Source of the DNA: Clostridia bacterium
GTDB lineage: Bacteria; Bacillota_A; Clostridia; Oscillospirales; Acutalibacteraceae
DNA: 18,141 nt
Assembly: GCA_017547865.1 (NCBI GenBank)
Contig: JAFYOA010000268.1
Location: 1-18,141, forward strand
Direction of reading: 5' to 3'
Made by a program: the position numbers and the translations under genes. Numbering within the stretch: the first letter of the stretch is position 1; every line of letters begins with the position of its first letter. Below the pieces are notes generated by a model, which ran no database searches, was not told where the DNA came from, and saw only the letters and a list, made by a program, of their open reading frames with translations. Positions 13,347 to 18,141 of this stretch are shown here, one piece after another.

Positions 13347-15688
13347 TTTCCCACCACCGTTACGGTAAATTTATCTCCGGTGCCCTCCGGCAGGGTGAGC
13401 TCACCGGCGGCATCGTTCCACTCCGCTCGGGTCACGGTGTATTCGCCATTTTCGTAGCCGTAACCGTCACCGGCATCTTCGTAATATTCCAGCACGCCAT
13501 CGGCGCCGGGATACACCAGCAGTTCCACCGGTCCCGCCATGGTCTCTTCCGTGCTGCCTTTGGGTTCTGCCACCGGCAGAACGCTGCCTGCTTTCACAAA
13601 CAGCGGGATCTTTTCCAGCGGGGCATCCGCTTCGATCCACCGGCCGCCGGTGAATTTTTCGTTGGTGTAAAAATCGTACCAATCGGCCCCGGCAGGCAGA
13701 TACACCCGGCAGGTATGGGGCACGTCGTTCAGCGGTGTGGAATGCACACCGTAATCCATCGGCTGGGTCACCGGGCACACCAGCAGGGCATCGCCCAGCA
13801 TAAACTGGTCATCCACCCCCAACGCCGTGGGATCGTGGGGAAAATCAAAGGCCAGCAGGCGCAGCATCGTACGGTCTTTTCGCCACACATTGCCCGCCAG
13901 GGAATAAATATAAGGCAGCAACCGGTAGCGCAGGCGGTTCATCGCCTGCATGGCGCTGTAAAACGGCTCTTCAAACAGCCACATTTCCCGGCGCACATCG
14001 GTACCATGGCTGCGGAAGACAGGCAGGAAAGCACCAAACTGATACCACCGGGTAAACAGTTCCCGATAACCCAGGTCATCCAAGCCTTCATCGTAATCAC
14101 CATCCCAAAACCACTGCACACCGCGCTTCACAAAGAAAGCGCCGATATCCAGTGTCCAGTACGGCAGGCCGGAGGCACAGAAATTCAGTCCCGCGGCGAT
14201 TTGCTTTTTAAATGTAGCCCAGGTAGCTTCCGTATCGCCGGACCACAGCACCGTACCGTATTTTTGCTGGCCGGTATAGCCGCTGCGGGTCAGGTTCAGC
14301 ACACGCTTATCCGGGCACGCGCCGCGCTGACCTTCGTATACCGCCCGGGCATGCAGCAAACCATAGGCGTTGGTCACCTCGGCGGGCAGGTACTGGGCCG
14401 CCACATCGGCAAATTCACGGTACATCTCCTCCGGGCCCGGCTTTTCCGCACGGGACCACTCCGGTGTAAAGGGTTCGCTGGAATCACACCACCAGGCGTC
14501 CACCCCATAGCGGAAAAGCCCTTCTTCTGCCTGTTTCCAATACAGCTTGCGGCCTTCTTCGCTGAAGGCATCGTAGATTTCGTTGGCAGGCAGCAGCAAG
14601 CCGGCCCTGGCAAACTCCTCGTAATTGGGAGTTCCTTTATTCATATTGGGCCATACGGAGATCATAAAATGCACGTTGTTTTCGTGCAGGGCATCCGTCA
14701 TGGCCTTGGGATCCGGAAAACGGCTGTGGTCAAAGCTCTTCTGCCCCCACTGGCCATCCTCCCAGGAGCACCAGTCCAGCACGATGCAGTCCAGCCCAAT
14801 GCCCCGGCGGCGGTGTTCTTCCGCCATCTGCAGAATTTCCTCCTGGGTCTCGTAGCGCTCCTGCGACTGTACAAAGCCAAAAGCCCAACGGGGCAGCATA
14901 GCTGTTTTACCGGAAAGATATCGGCTGCCGCCGATCACATCGTCCAGCGTTTCTCCGGCCAAAAAGTAGTAGTCCATCTCTTCGTCGGCTTCTGTGTGCA
15001 CATAGGTACCGTAAGCATCGTCCCGGAAAATCAGCGGGCTGCCGGTGGCAAACAGCAGACCGTACCCTTTGGAAGATACCAAAAGCGGCACCGCGATCTT
15101 GCGGTTGGCCTGGTGCACATACTGCACCGTGCCCCGCAGGTTCAGCATACCTTCTTCTGCCTGGCCAAGGCCGTACAGGTACTCCCCTTCCGCAAAGGTA
15201 AGGTGCAGCCGGGTGTGGTACAGGTCTTTATCCGGCACACGCCCGCCGTTTTTGATCACCTTTTTCACACCGTCCGGGGTCACCACTTCTTCCAGCTCGG
15301 TGGTCTCATCCACCACGGTTTTGTAAGAAGTAAAGGGCGTTACCTCCCGGGGCAGACGGCGGTTTTCCGCCAGCAGCGGGGTACCGTCTGCTTTTTCGTA
15401 TGCAATGGCAGAGGTAGCTTTCTCCACACGCAGCGTCAGCTTTTCGGTGAAAAGCAGTACCTCCCTTTCCGTTTCTTTCCAGTTCCATTCGGCCATGGGT
15501 TCCCGCGCCAGCAAACCAATGCCCACACGGTTCATAAAATCTTCCCGGCGGGTGTAGCGCACCCGTACAATATCTTCCCGCACAGGCGCCAGCTGCAGCA
15601 GACCCCGGCTGGTATGCAGCAGCAGAACATTCCCTTTTCGTTCTGCCTGTGTAATGGTATCCTGAATTCTTTTTTCAACCTGCAGCAT
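13343..15688 (-). CDS. Glycoside hydrolase family 31 (alpha-glucosidase/alpha-xylosidase type)
   Basis: The 781-residue protein has an N-terminal beta-sandwich (about 1-245), a TIM-barrel catalytic domain (about 250-600) and C-terminal beta domains. Catalytic residues are visible: nucleophile Asp 402 in WWCDSSEPF and acid/base Asp 485 in WSGDTEATW. Other GH31 marks are DWCSWEDGQWG (305-315), ISVWPNMN (343-350) and FRSHGTDVRREMW (558-570). There is no signal peptide, so it probably acts in the cytoplasm on imported alpha-linked oligosaccharides; xylose-, glucose- or galactose-specific action cannot be decided by eye. Start 15688 is preceded by GGGGAG at 6 bases; the in-frame ATG at 15727 lies within the predicted -10 box and has no ribosome binding site. 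The gene overlaps the GNAT gene by 4 bases. No sugar transporter is adjacent. Confidence 0.93.
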   Translation of the reverse strand: MLQVEKRIQDTITQAERKGNVLLLHTSRGLLQLAPVREDIVRVRYTRREDFMNRVGIGLLAREPMAEWNWKETEREVLLFTEKLTLRVEKATSAIAYEKADGTPLLAENRRLPREVTPFTSYKTVVDETTELEEVVTPDGVKKVIKNGGRVPDKDLYHTRLHLTFAEGEYLYGLGQAEEGMLNLRGTVQYVHQANRKIAVPLLVSSKGYGLLFATGSPLIFRDDAYGTYVHTEADEEMDYYFLAGETLDDVIGGSRYLSGKTAMLPRWAFGFVQSQERYETQEEILQMAEEHRRRGIGLDCIVLDWCSWEDGQWGQKSFDHSRFPDPKAMTDALHENNVHFMISVWPNMNKGTPNYEEFARAGLLLPANEIYDAFSEEGRKLYWKQAEEGLFRYGVDAWWCDSSEPFTPEWSRAEKPGPEEMYREFADVAAQYLPAEVTNAYGLLHARAVYEGQRGACPDKRVLNLTRSGYTGQQKYGTVLWSGDTEATWATFKKQIAAGLNFCASGLPYWTLDIGAFFVKRGVQWFWDGDYDEGLDDLGYRELFTRWYQFGAFLPVFRSHGTDVRREMWLFEEPFYSAMQAMNRLRYRLLPYIYSLAGNVWRKDRTMLRLLAFDFPHDPTALGVDDQFMLGDALLVCPVTQPMDYGVHSTPLNDVPHTCRVYLPAGADWYDFYTNEKFTGGRWIEADAPLEKIPLFVKAGSVLPVAEPKGSTEETMAGPVELLVYPGADGVLEYYEDAGDGYGYENGEYTVTRAEWNDAAGELTLPEGTGDKFTVTVVGK

Positions 15689-15722
15689 CGTGCTCTCCCC
15701 TTTTCGGGCCGTTATTTCTTTT

Positions 15723-15750
15723 ATCATACCATATCGGCCGGGAAAAACAA
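15723..15750 (-). promoter_or_regulatory. Predicted promoter of the GH31/GNAT operon
   Basis: On the minus strand TTGTTT (15750-15745) and TATGAT (15728-15723) are 16 bases apart. The expected start near 15716 gives a leader of about 28 bases. The match is moderate, but it lies correctly between the preceding terminator and the ATG. Confidence 0.5.
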
Positions 15751-15760
15751 TCGTTTTAAT

Positions 15761-15788
15761 AAAAAACTGCCCCGCAAAAGCAGGGCAG
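15761..15788 (-). terminator. Intrinsic terminator of the LRR lipoprotein gene
   Basis: On the minus strand CTGCCCTGC (15788-15780), loop TTTT and GCGGGGCAG (15775-15767) form a 9-bp stem with one T-G pair, followed by TTTTTT (15766-15761). It starts 10 bases after the stop codon at 15799. Confidence 0.88.
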
Positions 15789-15798
15789 CCCTTTGTTT

Positions 15799-17640
15799 TT
15801 ATTCTTCGGTGGAAACGGTCACTTCCGCATCCGGTGCATATTTATCGGAGGTGGAGAAATCGAATTCCTTGAAATTGACTTCGTTGATGATTGAGAGCCT
15901 TTCGGCAACAGAACCATCCACACCGTGCACGGTCACCACGGCCTTATCGGTGGTATCGAACAGGTTGCGGCCGTACTTGGCAACGCTTTCGGGAATGTAC
16001 ACATCCTTCAGCGCGTAGCACTGGGCAAACAGGTACTCACCCAGGGCGGTGATGGTGTCGCTCATCCACACGGTCTCCAGATTTTCGCAATGGTAGAAGG
16101 TGTAGTCGCTCAGTTCGGTCAGGCCGCGGGGCAGGGTGATCTCGGTCAGGCCCAGGCAGTAGCTGAACGCATGGGGGCCGATCACCGTGATGTTCATTTC
16201 GGAGAAATCAAACTCCGTAATGGACACGCACTCGGAAAGCATACCTTCGGAAATCTCGGTGACGGTGGAAGGCAGGGTAATGCCGGTGAGGTTCTCACAG
16301 GTGGCAAACGCATAGGGATCGATGCGGGTCAGGCCTTCCGGCAGAACAGGATGCACCAGGGCATCGCAGTTGGCAAAGGCATAGGGCCCGATGCGGGTCA
16401 GGTTATTGCCGGCAAAGATCAGTTCACCCAGATTGGGGCAATCGCAGAAAGCGGCATCGCCGATCTCCACAATGGAGGCAGGGAACGTGATGGAGGTGAG
16501 ACCGGTGCAGCCGGCCAGAGCGTTGGAGCCGATGTGGGTGATGTTCTCGGGAATGATGAATTCCGTCATACCGGTACAGCCGTAGAAGAGATAATCGCTG
16601 ATGGTGGTGACACCGGCAGGCAGAGCAACGAAAGGAAGCGAGGTGCAGTTATAGAACATATAGCCGGGCAGCTCGGTAAGATGCGTGGGCAGCTGCACAG
16701 AGGTCAGAGCAGTATCGCCATAGAAGAGGGCTTCACCAATGGTCTGCACCGTGTCGGGAATTACGATCTCGGTGAGAGACGTGCACTCGGAGAACGCAGC
16801 GCTGCCGATGGAAGTAACGCTGGAACCGATCTCAATGCCCTGCAGCGCAGCACACTTGTAGAAAGCGCTGTCCGGAATGGCAGTAACGGAAGCAGGCAGC
16901 GTGATCGTTTCCAGAGAAGTGCAGCTTTCAAAGCAGTTCACACCCAGCACAGAGAGAGCCGAGGGAAGTTCCACGTTCTTCAAAGAGGAGCAGTTGGAGA
17001 AAACGCCGTCGCCAATGGAGGTGAGGGTCTCCGGCAGTACAATGCTCTGCAGAGAGGTGCAGCTCATAAAAGCACCCATATCCACCGCAACAATGCCTTC
17101 CGGCACGGTGAACTCTTTAATGGAGGTGCAGTTGGCCAGCAGGAAGGCCGGCACTGTTTTGATATACTTGGGGAAGGTAAGCTCTTCCAGTGCGGTACAG
17201 CCATAGAAAGCGGCCTCGCCCAGCACCTGCAGGGTCTCCGGCAGTTCCACCGTGGTCAGCACCGTGCAGTTGTAAAAAGCCTGGGCGCCAATGGTCGTAA
17301 TGGTCATGGGCATTTTCAGGGTCGTCATGGTGGCGTTATCGTGGAAGGCGCCGGCAGCAATACCGGTTACGGGCAAATTGTTGTAGCTGGAAGGCACCTC
17401 CACCACAGCATCCGTACCATTGTAGGCCTTTACTTCCGCATAGGTGCTGTACACCTGGTACTCCCAGGTATCCTTGGGGCCGGTGGGCACCGTGTTGCCG
17501 CCGGAAGTCGTCTCTGCAAAGGGATTGCTTTCCGTGGGCGTGGTTGCCGTATTATCGCTGCAGCCGGCCAACACTGCACACAGCAGCAGAACAGCCAGCA
17601 GAAGCACCGGCAGACGCCGGGACATGGTTGTTTTTTTCAT
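15799..17640 (-). CDS. BspA-like leucine-rich-repeat lipoprotein
   Basis: The 613-residue surface protein has a positively charged N-terminus, a hydrophobic stretch (11-24) and a lipobox VLAGC, so signal peptidase II would cleave before Cys 27 and the mature protein would be lipid-anchored outside the membrane. A Thr/Pro/Ser-rich linker (28-58) follows. From about 79 to 565 the chain consists of about 21 units of 23 residues (two have 24) of the LRR_5/BspA (Treponema pallidum LRR) type, each reading roughly L-x-x-I-x-L-P-x-x-(V/L)-x-x-I-G-x-x-A-F-x-x-C-T. The last 48 residues are acidic and not repetitive. Such proteins bind host or bacterial surfaces in other species; a ligand cannot be read here. 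There is no LPXTG or dockerin. GGAGG lies 10 bases before the ATG. Confidence 0.93.
   Translation of the reverse strand: MKKTTMSRRLPVLLLAVLLLCAVLAGCSDNTATTPTESNPFAETTSGGNTVPTGPKDTWEYQVYSTYAEVKAYNGTDAVVEVPSSYNNLPVTGIAAGAFHDNATMTTLKMPMTITTIGAQAFYNCTVLTTVELPETLQVLGEAAFYGCTALEELTFPKYIKTVPAFLLANCTSIKEFTVPEGIVAVDMGAFMSCTSLQSIVLPETLTSIGDGVFSNCSSLKNVELPSALSVLGVNCFESCTSLETITLPASVTAIPDSAFYKCAALQGIEIGSSVTSIGSAAFSECTSLTEIVIPDTVQTIGEALFYGDTALTSVQLPTHLTELPGYMFYNCTSLPFVALPAGVTTISDYLFYGCTGMTEFIIPENITHIGSNALAGCTGLTSITFPASIVEIGDAAFCDCPNLGELIFAGNNLTRIGPYAFANCDALVHPVLPEGLTRIDPYAFATCENLTGITLPSTVTEISEGMLSECVSITEFDFSEMNITVIGPHAFSYCLGLTEITLPRGLTELSDYTFYHCENLETVWMSDTITALGEYLFAQCYALKDVYIPESVAKYGRNLFDTTDKAVVTVHGVDGSVAERLSIINEVNFKEFDFSTSDKYAPDAEVTVSTEE
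15946..17406 (-). repeat. Tandem 69-bp coding repeats (about 21 LRR units)
   Basis: The region encodes residues 79-565 of the lipoprotein as consecutive 23-residue units. The units are diverged at base level but keep F-x-x-C-T near each unit end. Two units (starting NLGEL and SITEF) carry one extra residue. Confidence 0.85.
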
Positions 17641-17665
17641 GGATGATTTTCCTCCTTTTGTGGCA

Positions 17666-17711
17666 GTGCTTCACACAGAAGCACCGCGCTGCGAGCTGTC
17701 CGGGGCAGCTC
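17666..17711 (-). promoter_or_regulatory. Two-hairpin 5' leader of the LRR lipoprotein gene
   Basis: Between the promoter and the ribosome binding site the leader contains GAGCTG/CAGCTC (17711-17706 with 17698-17693, 7-base loop) and GTGCTTC/GAAGCAC (17684-17678 with 17672-17666, 5-base loop). Neither is followed by a T tract, so they are not terminators. No known riboswitch class was recognised. They may stabilise the mRNA or bind a regulator. Confidence 0.45.
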
Positions 17712-17721
17712 TTCCATTTGT

Positions 17722-17750
17722 ATTATACAGTATTTGCTGCTTTGTTTCAA
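17722..17750 (-). promoter_or_regulatory. Predicted sigma-A promoter of the LRR lipoprotein gene
   Basis: On the minus strand TTGAAA (17750-17745) and a perfect TATAAT (17727-17722) are 17 bases apart. The predicted start near 17715 gives a leader of about 75 bases. Confidence 0.75.
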
Positions 17751-17788
17751 CGGAACACTGTGTGAATTTCTTGTGAACATCCGGTGAA
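17751..17788 (-). promoter_or_regulatory. Candidate OmpR/PhoB-type operator: direct repeats in 11-bp register
   Basis: On the minus strand TTCAC occurs at 17788-17784, 17777-17773 and 17766-17762, exactly 11 bases apart, and a degenerate TTCCG follows in register at 17755-17751, abutting the -35 box. Tandem half-sites at 11-bp spacing just upstream of the -35 are the hallmark of PhoB/PhoP/OmpR winged-helix activators. No such regulator is encoded in the window, so the family assignment is inference. Confidence 0.5.
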
Positions 17789-18124
17789 CTACACTTCGGG
17801 CACAATATATACCCGCACTTCTTTTCCCGTTTTTTCCGCATACCGCAAAGAAAAAGCCGTTCCGCGGGATTTTCCGTCCCACAAGGCAATCACAATGTCG
17901 GCCCGCTCCACAATTTCTTTATCCCGCACCAGCGGAGCGCCGCGGCCGTGCTTTTTGTAATCCGGCCGGATGACCACACAGGGAATGCCTTTGCGGCGGG
18001 CAAAATCTTCTGCCTGTCGGTCCACCCCCCGGGCGCCGCCGGTCACGATCAGGTCCGTATCCACAGGAATAAAAGCATCCACCCGCATGTTGACCCCGCG
18101 GGAACCGATCACCGCGGCGATCAT
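17789..18124 (-). CDS. Small SLOG-fold protein (YspA/cpYpsA-related, DUF2493-like)
   Basis: The 111-residue protein has the Rossmann-like SLOG layout: AVIGSRG (4-10), DLIVTGGARGVDRQAEDFA (24-42), VIRPDYKKHGRGAPLVRD (51-68) and ADIVIALWDGKSRGT (75-89). SLOG proteins are thought to bind nucleotides or nucleotide-derived ligands, with roles proposed in stress, NAD/ADP-ribose sensing and phage defence; none is demonstrated for this one. The ATG at 18124 is the first start after an in-frame stop upstream, but no ribosome binding site is visible before it, so start confidence is lower than family confidence. It precedes the LRR gene on the same strand, with the LRR promoter starting right at its stop codon, and no terminator is seen between them. 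Confidence 0.85.
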   Translation of the reverse strand: MIAAVIGSRGVNMRVDAFIPVDTDLIVTGGARGVDRQAEDFARRKGIPCVVIRPDYKKHGRGAPLVRDKEIVERADIVIALWDGKSRGTAFSLRYAEKTGKEVRVYIVPEV

Positions 18125-18141
18125 TTGGGATTACGGGGAAT

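Noticed and set aside
13715..17646. Long plus-strand open frames opposite the GH31 and LRR genes
   Set aside because: They mirror the minus-strand genes; composition is shadow-like and the 23-residue periodicity in one merely reflects the LRR repeats.

Overview
The window looks like chromosomal DNA of a gut-type Clostridia, probably Oscillospirales (Ruminococcaceae/Oscillospiraceae). The reasons are moderately high GC, strong AGGAGG-type ribosome binding sites, sigma-A-like promoters with 16-17 bp spacers, a BspA-like leucine-rich-repeat lipoprotein, and gene families common in that order. This placement is inference from style and gene content; there is no rRNA or marker gene in the window. 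I see no tRNA, rRNA, CRISPR array, prophage or classical insertion sequence. No gap between genes exceeds about 240 bases.

Layout. (1) 1-5005, minus strand: a three-gene unit, transcribed from a promoter at 5052-5080, encoding a large double-FtsX ABC permease, its MacB/LolD-type ATPase and the start of an FMN-dependent alpha-hydroxy-acid-oxidase-like enzyme cut by the window edge. (2) 5141-8676, plus strand: a promoter, a leader with a terminator-like hairpin, a PF00756-type esterase, an AT-richer REP-associated tyrosine transposase (RAYT) with two copies of its presumed REP substrate, a second esterase-fold protein, and an ATP-grasp ligase ending in a clear terminator. (3) 8685-11500, minus strand: an operon of sugar-phosphate-isomerase-like TIM barrel, Gfo/Idh/MocA oxidoreductase and a second TIM barrel, driven by a perfect TTGACA-17-TATAAT promoter. 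(4) 11565-12883, plus strand: an Eis-like acetyltransferase with its own promoter and terminator. (5) 12882-15750, minus strand: a GH31 glycosidase overlapping a small GNAT acetyltransferase by 4 bases. (6) 15761-18124, minus strand: a 21-unit LRR lipoprotein with a structured leader and a promoter preceded by TTC-type direct repeats in 11-bp register, then a small SLOG-fold protein.

The main themes are carbohydrate handling (GH31, the keto-sugar-type operon), export or envelope functions (ABC unit, LRR lipoprotein) and small-molecule modification (two GNATs, esterase plus ATP-grasp). The points most worth following are the RAYT with a GTAG-hairpin REP upstream and another read in frame inside its own gene, the esterase/ATP-grasp pair, the isomerase-oxidoreductase-isomerase operon, and the 11-bp-phased repeats in front of the LRR lipoprotein promoter.
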